From assembly GCF_000218685.1 (NCBI RefSeq), contig NW_006763297.1, forward strand, positions 2,352,912 to 2,416,911: a stretch of 64,000 nucleotides of DNA, written 5' to 3'. This document shows positions 48,554 through 60,823 of the stretch, piece by piece. How positions within the stretch are numbered: the first letter of the stretch is position 1; each line of letters begins with the position of its first letter. The position numbers and the translations under genes were made by a program. Source of the DNA: Serpula lacrymans var. lacrymans S7.9 (Eukaryota > Basidiomycota > Agaricomycetes > Boletales > Serpulaceae). Below the pieces are notes generated by a model. It was not told the origin of the DNA and searched no databases. It saw only the letters and a program-made list of their open reading frames with translations.

Positions 48554-50340
48554 GATTTAAGCGCTTCCTGATGAGGATACTGGACGAGAATGGGGATGTG
48601 AACTAGCTGCATTGCTCCCTATATAAACGCTTTTTCACTAATGACCTCAGGGCATTCTGAAATGGCTGCTTACCTAATCATCAGAAATGGATGTTCGCCA
48701 AGGCTGGGAAAGACACATGTGCAATTTGGACCCTAAACTGGGCAGGAACATCAAATCGTAGGGGCTTGGTGACATCAACTCTGAACGTATCTGTACAACC
48801 TCAATTCTTCAGCTCCATTACGGCAAAGGAAAGGTCGCCTTACGAATTAATCCATAAGGAGGTGGCGAAGTCACGTGAAGGCACGGCCATTTGTCACCAA
48901 ATCAGCCTCCATTCTGCAAACAGCAGTTGATTAGAAACTGCACGACCTACGTGAATAACAAATAAGTCACTCGCAACACGGTTAGCGGACGTTCAGTGGC
49001 TTCACCTCATGGGCATGCAGAATGGGGATCCAACCGTCACACGAAATATGATTTGGTTATTGATCCCGAGCAGACTCAGCTCAACACATTGGTAAGCCCA
49101 CCACTGCAGGCCAGAAGCAGAAACACTCTGTCAGCGTTATAGAAAACGAACCACCCTTCAATGACCTGATGCCCGATCGTTTTCAAGTGGTCAGGGTGCC
49201 TTTTACACAGCATTCTAGATGAAGTTAGCCAGCGGCCTGACCAGTGAGGAGTCAGCAAGCGCTCAGCCTCCACATTATATCAAATTACCGGACTCCCAAA
49301 TGAAAACGGCAGAAGAGCTGGGACCTCGTTTGTTCGTACTCTCTGATCACTTGAGCGAAGAGACGGATCTAAGGTGTCTCCAACGTGGGTGGAACATGTC
49401 AAGAAGCCACCCACGTAAGAGGGTATGTTCTGGAACCGGTAAGGCGCGAGATAGTGAGATGTAGGCTGTATATTCACGGATGGCCCATCTTGTGCTCTGC
49501 GTGGAATTTAAAATTGTTAATAGCAATAAAAACCACAGAAAAGATGGCACGTACTATAACCAGTCTGCCAGGGTTTCAACATGAGCAGCAGCAGTAAATA
49601 TGAGCCTTAAAAATCTCGAAGAAGTATCGCTAAATTAAAGAAAACACGCTTTCGCCACAGCACGGCTATCTCTCACCCCCTCAATTAGTGACTCACAGTG
49701 ACTTGCCTTGTTTTGGACCCGTTTGGCCCAATCAATAAAACCACACACCAAGACAGGAAGACAGTGAGAGAACACGAACTCAACTTTGGCTGCTCAAGCT
49801 CCATCTCAAATAAGAACGCAGGATACATATAGTCTTGCATTAGCATTAGCGCCAAAGTGCAGGTCAGATGAAGATTTTGGGGCACAGGTGTTCAAAGCGC
49901 GAACAGTATAAATACCATTGGAATGGGGATTACGCGAGGATGGCGCAATACGTGGTAATTCCTATAGAGGAAAGAAAAGTGACCATTCTCGAGCTATAGC
50001 ATGAAATAGCTGAGTGAGAGTGATCACATTGTTGAATGGCGTAACTCTTCTTGAATAAATAGGTCCTCCATAGGAGCTATGGCGATAGAACGAAGAAGAT
50101 AATAATCTAGCAATCCGCGGATATTAGTTCAATGGACCGTTCTGCAGCGACGCTCGGTTAATTAGGGTCTACAGCATCCCAAAAATAATATTAGTACAAG
50201 AACAGTGTGAAAAGATCAAAGGTAGAACTTAGCAAGCTACAGATATTATAAGCGAGGCAAACCGTCAGTTAATGGTATCAAATAATGCAATTAGTATGAC
50301 CAGAATTCGCAGTACAATGACGAATAGTCCATAGGATTGG
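48554..50340. other. 1.8-kb region without a recognised gene
   Basis: Only short frames (up to 81 codons) on both strands. Upstream of egt1 there is a TATA-like tataaacgc near 48624. I see no repeat shared with the rest of the window. Confidence 0.45.
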
Positions 50341-51743
50341 TTAGATATCCTTATCTACTTTGGCGAGTTCCATAGCAAGTCGGGACAACATATCATCAGC
50401 TTTAGGATTGCGAAGAAACGTCCGACCATCTCCTTTCCTGTCATTATAATTAATTAAGTGCTTATACGGACATGGACCTCAAACTTACCCTCCGCCGCCA
50501 TTGAAAACTCGATGTACCCAACCCCACGGTTTCTTCCACCCAAATACTTGTGCCCAGTTTTGCTTCCAACCGACATCGTAAAGACGGACCGATTTGTGAG
50601 CACTTTTTACAAGTTTACGTTGATTGTAAGACAATTCATGCTCTAACGGCGGTTCAGACAAGCGTAGTGAAGCAGGAAGGGGAGGGAGATGCCGAAGAAG
50701 GACGAATGGCGACATGCTTTCTAGCGTTGTTTGATTGGTCCTACATTGTCATTAGCAAGAATTCAAATAGTCGGCCAAGACGGAGAAAAACGACTCACGA
50801 GACAAGATACATGTGGTAGACAAGGAATGACCCCATTACAAGAGAGATGGCAACACCAGCAAATGTCATAAACAGTTCATGTATAGGAGTGACCGCATCC
50901 TGTAGCAGCTTGAGTTGGATCACTGTGCACTATAATGCCACTAACACTTACTATTGAAAACGGATTGTTAATCGAGAACCAAAAGGCAAAGCCAGAAACG
51001 GTGCCAATATAAGTAGCAAGGGCAGTGACGGAAAATATAAAATGAAGGAAGGCAGGGTATGTTCTATGGCCCTACAACTTGTATGATGAGCGCTGTGAAA
51101 TCTGGTAGCTATTATAACCTTACGACGCATTTTGACCCGAGCCAGGGGCAGTGATGATCTACAGAATATAAGAACACTAGGGAGAGAAGAACGTCAAGCC
51201 ACTAACCCATTTTCAAAACACACCGGTCACATATGCTACAGTGATGTGCACGATCGGGCCTAGGTGCCCAGCATTTGCGGCACCATTTCGAAGGCGACAT
51301 GTCATCATCTCCAACGCCTGACATGAGTGCCTCTGTAAGACCCATCTCGCCATCTTCACTACCTGCATCAGCATCCGATTTTTGGGAAGACACTGGGCCA
51401 GGATCTCTGGCGACGCAAACGATGAGTGAGGAGAAGGCCAGGAATGTTATTGCATATGTTATTAGAAGATGTACGATGAAGACGACGGGCTTGTGTAATG
51501 TACGGATATAGTGATTGACGAGGATAATCAAGAAAGAAGGATGCGGAAGCAACATTAGAAAAACAAGAACTGAGAGCCAGAAGTCAATGGAATAATCATC
51601 ACGGTGAAAATAAGCTTACAAGCCAGTGGCAGATACTGCAGCCAAGTCTTCCTTGGAATTTCATGATCGTCAGACGAGTTATTTGAGCGTATTGGTGCCT
51701 CCAAATTCAAGGATATAAGAGGTCGCGGTCGAGACATTTGCAT
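50341..51743 (-). CDS. DHHC palmitoyltransferase
   Basis: Exons on the minus strand: 51743-51620, 51569-51207, 51158-51124, 51071-50952, 50899-50799, 50740-50489 and 50437-50341, giving 363 aa. Four membrane helices are visible, two before and two after the cysteine-rich domain. That domain reads 'WCRKCWAPRPDRAHHCSIC' followed by the catalytic DHHC, split by an intron, and 'PWLGSKCVGHRTY'. The TTxE motif is present (TTLE). Such enzymes attach palmitate to cysteines of membrane proteins; the layout resembles yeast Pfa3-type enzymes, but I do not assign a subfamily. Two nearby Met codons (51743, 51737) could be the start. Confidence 0.88.
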
Positions 51744-52070
51744 ATCCTGAAGTTTAAATCTTAACGCTGGGAGCCAGGGCAATTCCTAATCCTGAAGAAC
51801 GCGTGCAGAATAAAGAAGGTGATGGTTTGAGAGAGAAAGAGGAACTAGAAGTAAAAAGGTTGTAAGATTGACGAGTTTCAAAGCAGTCTGTGGCATTGAG
51901 CAATTCCTCCAAGTCCGCGCCATCGTGTTACCTGTCGCATGCCGAGCTACAGCCACAATCGGCCGGGCGATGCCGTGGTCATGGGTTTGGCCGAAGGAAC
52001 TAAGAAATCACTGTAGTTCTTGACCGTGAATTGTAGTCTGGGTCTTGACTGTAGTGCTTTTAACACTAGT

Positions 52071-53321
52071 ATGGCCCCTTTGCTCAATGCCCTCAAGGTT
52101 GAGCATGTTTCGTCAGAGAACGGGACTTCCACGTATAGAGGCGACATCGATGGCACCTGGACAATTGGCTCGTATGTTCGCTGTATATACTGAAACTATA
52201 TGCATTAGACTTATCTCAAATCGTGGCTTATTAGTGTCCCACAGGGAGGTGTGTCCTTAGTGAGTGCAATTTACAGGATGTGATATGTACCAACATCGCA
52301 TCTTTTAGGATATGCTCTAGGTCAGATACTGGAGGCCTGTATTATCCATCAATCGGCAACTAGGCATAGGGACCCTATCCACGTCTCTGCCCATTTTCTT
52401 CAAGCTACGAATGTAGCGAGATTCGAGGTACAGGTGAAGATACTGAAAGTTGGCAAAGGTTTTACCAACCTCGTTGGGATTCTTATGCAAAATGTGCGTA
52501 CTTATCGGTGTTGATGATGTTATTTTATACGCTCAACCCTTGTTTCTCAAAAAATCGTAGGGACGTACCAAAATCACTGCGCATTTTATTTTTGGAGATC
52601 TCTCACCGTCCAGTAGCGATTCTGCCCATGGACTTAAGTTGGCTCCACCATCTCCGTACGCGCGACGCTTGCCTTTATACTCTCATCCTTCAGCGACTAC
52701 GGCGGATCCAGTTCGGCACACTTGGAAATTTCACTCGCTCCTTCAATGGGCTCAGGATCATATGACTGTAGCCAGGAATAAGCCTGATAGTGAGACTCGT
52801 ACCCACAGCGACACCGTCGGTGGAGGCGGCACAGAATGGGGTGCATGGTGTGAATTGACTGGCACAGATGATGGGATTAAGACTTCTTCATTGCCATTTT
52901 TCGGTGATACATTTCACAATTTGCCTGTATTACTACCGGAAAATGAAACAGCTGGTTATTCGGCTAAATCAAGGTTCGTAATCAGACTTCAAAGATCTTT
53001 CTCTCACCAACTTTCTGACATCGCAGTTGGTTTCCGACGATGACAATGACGATTGAGTTCAAAGCACGAATGCCATCTACGTCGGATTATTCTAGTCGTA
53101 CGGTTGGTTTGTACTCAGAATCACGGTTTCTCGGAGAGCCTCAAGGAAGACACAACGCTCGCGTAGAAGTCTGGACCGCGCCTTCCCGTATTGGTGATGG
53201 TGAAATCGCAGACGGTTGGAGAGACAAGCAGTATTGCATTGCCGTGGCAGAGCAAATGTGTCTGACACTATCCATGGACGTCAACAGACGCGAAGGTCAC
53301 AGGGATACAGTCAAACTATAA
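52071..53321 (+). CDS. Acyl-CoA thioesterase-like protein (hot-dog fold)
   Basis: Five exons: 52071-52171, 52235-52248 (14 nt), 52309-52493, 52561-52973 and 53027-53321, giving 335 aa. The N-terminal part 'GDIDGTWTIGS', 'VPQGGYALGQILEA' and 'HRDPIHVSAHFLQATNVARF' is the pattern of the thioesterase-like superfamily with a double hot-dog fold. The C-terminal part has 'LYSESRFLGEPQGRHNARVE' and 'WRDKQYCIAVAEQMCLTLSM', where active members end. Members cleave acyl-CoA; many fungal copies are uncharacterised. The gene is divergent from the DHHC gene with 330 bp between starts. The 14-nt exon is required to keep 'VPQGG' in frame. Confidence 0.8.
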
Positions 53322-53554
53322 TATAGTTACCTTATAAGCACGGCACCAAATCCCACGAAGATACTTCACCTATTCACTTGCTGTGCGTACTGGCTTACAG
53401 GTATTCTATGTATCGGAGTAAGTCTATCAGTTCTTACATGCAATTTGGCGAGATGATAAATTTCTCGTATGATACAACATCATAGTATCTATCGCTGCAA
53501 TTTATGAATACATAACGGAATCATCTGAATACATCAATAGTTCTGGACGTAACT

Positions 53555-54615
53555 TCAGTTCTTCTGAGTCGCGAGCCAAGCAGCGTAATAGACGGGCAGA
53601 CCGTCAATAAGTCCAGGCTTACGCGGTTCCCAACCAACGAGCGCACGGGCAAGGTAGGGACGAAGAAGGACAGTTGTTGCTATCGCTGCTTCAAAAACTG
53701 AAATATGATTACTGAAATTAGCACACACAAGCAGGTGAGACCGTTTGTAGAAGTCACCATTCGAAGGCTTGAGGTATTCATACGGACCCTTTGCTCCTGA
53801 GACGTCGACCAATTTATCCAAGAAGTCGTCTACCGACTCCGTCTGGGGATTAGCAGCATCAATTATCTTGCCGCCCAACAGCTGAGCCTTTTCGGAGACT
53901 CTTAGGTAGAGGTCAGCCAAGTCGTCGGCGTGCACCAGCGAATATCTGCCTCCGGGAGTGCCATACCATGCCACCTTGCCTTCAGATGCTATCTTGAATA
54001 ACGACTCTAGGACTGATCCCGATTTTCCGTACAAAAGTGCAGGACGGATCACAATTCCATTGAGCACCTGATCATTGACGTGTTGCTGCTCTACTTCAGG
54101 CCGCCAGGTGAGCAGGTCAGGGGGGTTCACTATGGGAGTGGTGTCTGTGACGACATCTTTGCGATTATCACCGTGAATCCATATTCCCGATGTCATGATA
54201 TAGGTAAGTTTCGGCGCAGATGCGGGTCGAGTTGTCTGAGCTGCTTCACTCACAGCGCGGAGGAGTGATACATCAAGATTGCGAATGTCTGCACCTCCCA
54301 CAGCGCTGATTACAACGTCGAGCGTAGGCACAAGGGATACCCAGGGTTTTGAGTCAGTGTATTCGCCCACGATAGGAATGACTGCAAGGTATTGATGTTA
54401 GTGGTTGAATTTAAATGGAGAGCAGGTCCTTACTCTCTTCCACTGCGAGCTTCTTGACGTTTGACTCAGATCGAGTGACACCATAAACAACATGGCCTCC
54501 ACGGGACAAAGCCTGACAGACAGGGAACCCAATAAATCCAGAAGCTCTGTAGTAGCGTTGAGCAAAGCCCGCACTGTAGCAGGATGTAAGCTTACCCAAA
54601 GACTAAAACTTTCAT
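53555..54615 (-). CDS. NAD(P)-binding epimerase-like protein
   Basis: Exons on the minus strand: 54615-54596, 54546-54434, 54381-53758 and 53697-53555, giving 299 aa. The N-terminus reads MKVLVFGASGFIG, a Rossmann GxxGxxG nucleotide loop split by an intron. Downstream are 'LDVVISAVGG', 'TYIMTSGIWIHGD', 'NGIVIRPALLYGKSGSV' with a Tyr, and 'YSLVHADDLADLYL', as in NAD-dependent epimerase/dehydratase proteins of fungi. The substrate is unknown. The last exon ends 'RALVGWEPRKPGLIDGLPVY', a segment that recurs in degenerate form at 54929-55255. Confidence 0.8.
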
Positions 54616-54928
54616 GCTGAGGTGATTTCAGGTGTTGCAAACGAGGGATCCTGTATGCCTTGGCACTTGCCGTTGGATAATTCAGTCTTCTTTTATATGA
54701 TGTCGTGCAACGTCATTCACTCAGGGGAGGCCCGAGCAGCAGTCTCCGTATGTCGTATCCAGAATGTGTCATTCAGAAGGGTCTGGATCATGGAAAATCC
54801 GACGATCACTCCTAACTCATTCGTATACAGTAATGATATGTATAAGCCAACATAATTAGTTTCAAGATAGGGGTAATAGCATCGCGCAATATGCTCACAT
54901 TGTTGGCTCAACGATGTGCTCTATAAGA

Positions 54929-55255
54929 CTACAAGCATTCTCCGATTGGAGAAAAAACCTGGCGCTTGATGAGTGATCTCGTTCTGTTATTAATTGTAGC
55001 TCGATCAGGAGAACCAGTATTGGGAAATATGCTGTAAGTTGGTAGGCCGCCGATGTCACAGCTTTCTCTGTCAATGATTACCAGTCGAGGCTCCCAACCA
55101 ATCCATGCGGCAAGGAGAATGTTAGTCGATCGCGACATCACATTGATTTGTAACTGTGTCAAACTGCCACTAGTTTGAACGCCGTGATGCTCTTCTGAAT
55201 GCAATCCGTTGGTTGCAACAGCAGCGACCAGGTTCGTTGTGTTCGTATGGGCCAT
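54929..55255 (-). pseudogene. Remnant of an epimerase-like C-terminus
   Basis: A 108-codon minus-strand frame contains 'LLAAWIGWEPRLVIIDRE' and 'IGGLPTYSIF', which resemble the C-terminal exon of the neighbouring epimerase-like gene ('LARALVGWEPRKPGLIDGLP'). No Rossmann part precedes it. It is probably what remains of a tandem duplicate, although a small functional derivative cannot be excluded. Confidence 0.5.
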
Positions 55256-55533
55256 AACTGAGCGCTGATAAGTCTAGTATCAAGCATAGTCCGATGAAAA
55301 ATGTTCGTGATATTGCAAAACATTACTGAAATACACTACACAGCTCGGAAGGTTCACTGTCTAGAATCTTGTCACATACAAGGTATACAAAGAAAGAACG
55401 ATATCGGCAAAAGGAAAAGAAAAGAAGAGTCCTCAAAATCAATGATATTCTAGCTCGTTATGTCGTGAAAAGGGTGTAATCATAATCTAGCTGTACTGGG
55501 TTTGGCAGTACGCGATGCCGTTGTCGAAGGGAG

Positions 55534-57453
55534 TCAGTTGGTAGTCGCATCCGTATAGGGGGTCGTCGCAAAGCCGAGTTGCGCGTTGGCAGTGTCGAAC
55601 ACACTGTAGTAGCGCTGGAGCCATCCGAAACCGTCTATAAGGAACATCATCACAAAGTTAGCTCAAGTATATTTGAAGTCGGGTGGTATAGAAGCTACGC
55701 ACTGATGAAGTCCAGACCTTGGCCGCTGGGGGTTCCCAGGCTAGACACAATAAGATAAATCTGGCCATCTTCACCACCGAGAGTGCTGTTGAGCGATCGG
55801 GGCCAGATCTGCGCATTGGCAGTAAACTCATAGGTGACTCCGCCGATGTCGAAGAACAGGCTCTGAAGGTTCTCGTATTGGGATTCAGTGATCGTCAAGA
55901 GGCCAGTGCTCCTACAGGATGGTCAGTTTAATATCTTCTGATAGATAGAAGACTGCGATAATTACTGGTCTTCAGTAGCGCCCGTAGCCTGCTGATAAGC
56001 AGAGAATGCATCTAATTCGGGAGATGAGGACAAATTGGACAAGTAACTCGTAAAACTGCTTACCACTGGAAATCATCAAAAGCGTGGTACCAGTGTCAAC
56101 AATCCCGGCAGTGGTGCTCAGGATGGTGGTGCCTGTACCGTAAGTTACAGACTGGTTGATGCCCCAGTACTTCAAAGCCGCCCATGTCAGAACCTATTAT
56201 CGGCAGTAATAGCCATAAAAACTCACGTTGGACGCTGGAGAGGTTGTCGTAATAGGGGTGTAGCTGAGTTCACCAGTATACCTAAAAGGAAACTAGGGGT
56301 TGGTATATAAAACAATCGCACTAGGAGTTAACATTACTTGGTGTTGTCGGTGCCACCGAATGTAATTTCACCATTGAGCTCTCCTTCGGTAGTGGTGGGC
56401 TCGTAAGAAATTCCAATGGAGTCTTCTCCAATAGTGCCCTGTGAATATAAGTTGTCCACAACAGTGGGCACCTCGGTTTGCCCGGATACAGTTCCTGGTT
56501 TATATGGTGAGTCTTGGAACGATAATAAAACTAAATATTCATGAACCTTGAGTAAGATCGGTAGGGCCAACACTAGAGAATTTATGGTCAATAAACACTA
56601 AAGAAAGTGGGATAAAAGGTGAACATACCCAAGAATACCGTCCACATCATTGAAACCTGTTGCAGTCGATGCGACACCAATAGACTGATTCTGAATTACC
56701 AAACTAGAACTCAAAGTAACAGTGTCGGTATCTATCTTTCGAAGTCACTATCGTAATTCCTAGGTGCTGTGGATAAAACTTACACTCGGTACCCGAGAAG
56801 GATCCAGAACCGTAGCTGACATTCTAATGTTGTAGTATCGTTAGAAGTGTATATTCAAACTACAGCAAGTGAATAACGTACGACGGTGTCACCGGTGTTC
56901 TGACTAGTACTGGTTGGTACATATTGGGTGGCGGCACCAACCCAAGTGTTAGAACTTCCTATAAAAAGCGAAGTTACAAATCAAAGGCAGCCCCACAAAG
57001 GTTAAGTTAAAACATACCAGTATCGATGAGGAGAGTGTATTGGGTGGCAGGGCTGCCAACTCCTACGGACATCGTGTAGGTGACACCTATATTGTTTATC
57101 TAGTTAGCATTTCCCCTGACACTTTCTGGAGGCTGAAGCGAACCGGCATCAGTGACATCAACGGAGCTGCCTGAGCCTGAGACACCTCCACCGCCGGTCG
57201 AGGGTGCAGTAGTAGGTAAACCAGTGGACGGGTCGATTTCGTCACCAGCATGGCGAGGGCGACGGTGGTGCTCTCTGTGGTTGTGACGTCTTCTGCGTGC
57301 CTCGAGGAAGGGGCGGGGCCCGTGAGGATGAGCTCCTGCCAAAAACTTCTGTGCACGAGCACGGTCGCTTTGCAGAATTGCTCTCGCACCACCTGCGGCG
57401 GCGGCAGTCAAGCGGGCGGCGAATGGTACGGAATTTATGACAACGGAAGCCAT
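55534..57453 (-). CDS. Pepsin-like aspartic protease (A1 family)
   Basis: Twelve exons on the minus strand from 57453-57144 to 55634-55534, including 57086-57018, 56958-56882, 56823-56784, 56731-56629, 56572-56547, 56494-56338, 56281-56227, 56169-56064, 56011-55966 and 55911-55703, giving 432 aa. The two catalytic motifs are present: 'LLIDTGSSNTWVG' and 'GIVDTGTTLLMIS'. The flap region 'NVSYGSGSFSGTEY' is also clear, and the end is 'GFGWLQRYYSVFDTANAQLG'. The N-terminus (MASVVINSVPFAARLTAAAA) looks like a propeptide without a classic signal peptide; either a first exon is missing or the enzyme is not secreted by the usual route. A basic stretch (EARRRRHNHREHHRRPRH) precedes the mature part. 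Confidence 0.9.
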
Positions 57454-58851
57454 AGTCGTAATTGTGTTTTACTAGGAGAGTGTGTTGGATGTGGGTTGGA
57501 TTTTGAAAGGTTACTTCTCGAGCCCACTCCTCGTTTAAATACTAATACTTGTGTGAGACTAGGGGGGCCTTCCTGGAGCGGTTCTCTGTCGTCATTAGCC
57601 GGGACATATTGATGCTGATTGTGCAGTGGTGTGTGCCAGGGGAAAGAAGCCTCGTCCCAAAGTCTCGGTAGAAGCCTATTCTTGTTCTTTCTCTCTTCGT
57701 AGGTACCAATTGGGTACCGATTGGGTAGGGCAATGACAGGGCTGAGAACCGACGAAAAAACGGAGCTACGGTTGCATAGCTGCGGGGCTTTGTGTTCCAA
57801 GAAAGTCAGGCGTGAGATACCAAGTTGGCGCAATCGGGGACCGTTGGGTCGAATAAGCAAGTGAGGGCGGATGTGTTGTCGGGTACTGACAGGGAGCCTC
57901 CGGGTGTTCATAGTAACATAACAGACGTCACGAAGGACTGCGGAGAAGCCTTTGTGGATAATTCTATCATCCCATCTGGTTTGTACCTTGATTGTTGCGG
58001 AGACCCAGAACCGAAGCTACAAGTCGAGAGCACTGACAAAGCTTACTCGATGTCATGGCTGGACACATGAGGCATGGTATGAGCGGCAAAGATTCGGAAG
58101 CGAACGACGCAAAGATAAGGACTCTGGACTTGGAGGCATACGATCACGAGAGAAAGGTTGGAACCAGATCATACTATAGCGGTGCTAGGCAGTGACGAGA
58201 ATAGACAGACAGCGAAGAGAGCGACGGCTATCTATCAGAACCATTAATCCCAGAACGCATATTGCTGAGAAGGTGCCAAAAACGCAATACAAGCTGAATA
58301 TTCTGTCAAAATCGGGTGAGGGCTCACACAGGACACTGCATTGCGCGTCTTTTGTACTCCGGCGATAGTGCGTGCTGGAAAAGAGTCATTCCATTCATTA
58401 ATGGAACAAAAGCCAGTCTGGAAGATGGAAAAAGAGAAGCAAGGAAAGCTGTAAAGACTGAGAATGGTACGAGTGCTCTCAGTGCCAGCACCGCCATGCC
58501 GTCCGTGCCGTGGATCGTCGTTTACGTTGTCCTAATCATATATGGCTTATCGCAAGATCACAAAATAAATAATTAAAGATTCACCAGGTCAGCTCTGACA
58601 ATACCTCACTGTTATAGTAGTTAATGAGGCTCCGGAGTATGCAAATGGAGCAGCGCAAGAGCTCATTTTTAGGGCTGACATTACTTCAAGTCAAGTTGCC
58701 TCAGCTTACTGGACACCACGTCACAAATCAGCGCCCAGCATCAGGGGCAGCATCACCTGAGAGAATATGGCTGTATTACATCGAACCCTATCCGAGGCTT
58801 CCAGTGATAGGATAGACAGAAACCCGCTGCTAGCGATCGCGAGTAGCACCA
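57454..58851. other. 1.4-kb intergenic region
   Basis: No gene with domain or splice support. It would contain the promoter of the aspartic protease and the 3' end of the BTB gene. Confidence 0.5.
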
Positions 58852-60135
58852 CTACAGCACATCGGTGAAATAGTCGGCCAACGTATCCTGAATCTCCTTC
58901 ACCTTCCCCGCAGTCGCAGCCAGTGCGTTGTCCTTGCACCACGGCATGGCATCCAACATCCCCTGTGTTGGAATCTCTCGCTCCACTAGGGCCTTCACCA
59001 CACTCTCCGCCAACATGATCTTCCCCAAAATGTCCGCGTACTGCAGCGGTAGAACTTGCTTGCCCATATCAAGCGTGGAGCGCCACAATGCTGCCCATGC
59101 CTGATTGCACCGCACCTGTGCACCGCCTGTGCATCTGGGGCTATGCGCAAGCGTGGGAGGTTCATTAGGCAGACGCTCCCATAATCGACCAAGGGCATAG
59201 TGCCCCGAAAGAAGGCGAACGCGTTGAGAACGAGTGAGCAATGGGTCTGCGTCCCAGTGCTCGCGGCCTTGCAGCAACATGGCGTGATACGCTAGTCCAA
59301 GGAGTCCACGTAGGTTAAGACGCTCTGCTACACCAATCGCAAGCCCAACATCTTTCCCACAGGCCAACTGGCGCTTCCACCTCACTGTAGCTGCTTCGAG
59401 TAGGTCACGCTGCTCACAGAGGGAGGCTAGTTCAGTGAGTTGTACAAGGCTCGGTTCATCAGAAGTATCAAGTGAGGGAGAATGCGAAGGGCGAGTGTAG
59501 TAGTTGGTAAGCGCTGTGAGAGCCCAGGCTTCGATAGACCGAAACTGGTATTTATGTGTGATACGCGAGAGATTGAACAGCTGAAGATGATTGGCTTTGG
59601 GAGTCAGTGCGACTGTTAGCTCGTGAGGTCTACCATATACAGGAACAAAGGAGATTAACATAAGCAATCAAATTGAATTTGGAAAAGAGACATACAAAGC
59701 ATACAAAGCCCATAACAGAGCCCGAAATTCATCCGCAGTGTCACCTTGAAGTCTGATTGGATTATCGTCACTTTCACCTTCAGCGCCTGCAGTGACGCTA
59801 GAGCTGGAACTTTGACCCGAACTAGAGCGCAAATCGGAATCGAGAGAGAACATGCTGTCGAAGGTCGACTTGTCCTTCGTCAATGTCGATCGGTGGACCT
59901 AGTTCAACGAAAGCCTGGTAAACCTGACTGCAAGTATCTCAAAAACAAAATATTGAACCTTGAAGAGCGTAGTCTCGACTAAAAGGACAGTGTTGCCATC
60001 GGAAATGTAGTAGACGGGATCTCGTGTTGGTATTGGGATGGATAATTGCAACTGTAATTTAGGTGAAGATGGGCCGCTCGATGAAGGATGCATGAACGTG
60101 GTGGTGAGATAGGCTTCAGACGGTAAGTGTGTCAT
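58852..60135 (-). CDS. BTB/POZ domain protein
   Basis: Three exons on the minus strand: 60135-59959, 59898-59696 and 59629-58852, giving 385 aa. The BTB core is 'DPVYYISDGNTVLLVETTLFK' followed by 'VHRSTLTKDKSTFDSMF', a low-complexity Ser insert, 'DNPIRLQGDTADEFRALLW' and then the helical part. This layout is that of the large, mostly uncharacterised BTB family of mushrooms, which may act as adaptors of CUL3 ubiquitin ligases. The donor of exon 2 occurs twice in tandem (TTTGTATGCTTTGTATG), so an in-frame variant shorter by three residues is possible. Confidence 0.8.
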
Positions 60136-60823
60136 GGTGGTGGTACAAAAGATACGTTTGATGTCAGTGCGAGAGTCCTGCTATTCGAAACCTGCACATT
60201 GTTGGCCCGCCATCCGTTTGGAGAAATAGGACTGGCACGTGGCTATGGGGCGGCACGGAACGTTTGGTTTCACACTTTTTTCTTTTGTTCTTTGACTTGC
60301 GTCTGCCTTGTACGACGTGACCGCTCTATTTGATGACTTTTTCGTGCCTGCGGGTGAAAGCTTAGACGACTTTGACACTAAACTAAGGACGAATGAAAAT
60401 TGCAGTGGTGGAACTGTCCGAGACGACGTCCATAGGCTACGCACGATGCCCGTTTTCCATGGATTCTGAAGTGAGCCAACGATGAAATTTCCTTCAGCAC
60501 ATATGTTGTCCTCTATATCTGCCATATCGTGCATAAAGCTCGAGATCCTCGCCCACACATTCGGAATTCAGCGGAGTTCGGAAGGACAAGAAAGATAAGA
60601 AATCGTGGATTTGATAAAATTCGAGGTACGTTTCATCCTCCTCAGCTTATCTTTGACTGTAGCTTCAACGAAGTAAGAAATCAATATCCGAGGTGAGCAC
60701 TTTCACTAATGCTAGGGAGCGTGTCCTTCGTGCTGTGCATCTCTAAGCTATAATATCTATTCCCGGAAAACTGAAGCCCAGAGAGTTTTCCAGGAAATTA
60801 CTTGTATATATCTCTGAGCCAAC
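60136..60823. other. Intergenic region between BTB and guanine deaminase genes
   Basis: Divergent promoter region. A 125-codon frame on the minus strand (60181-60558) is present without recognisable domains. Confidence 0.45.

Noticed and set aside
60181..60558. A 125-codon minus-strand gene upstream of guanine deaminase
   Set aside because: No domain, no splice support and it lies in a divergent promoter region.
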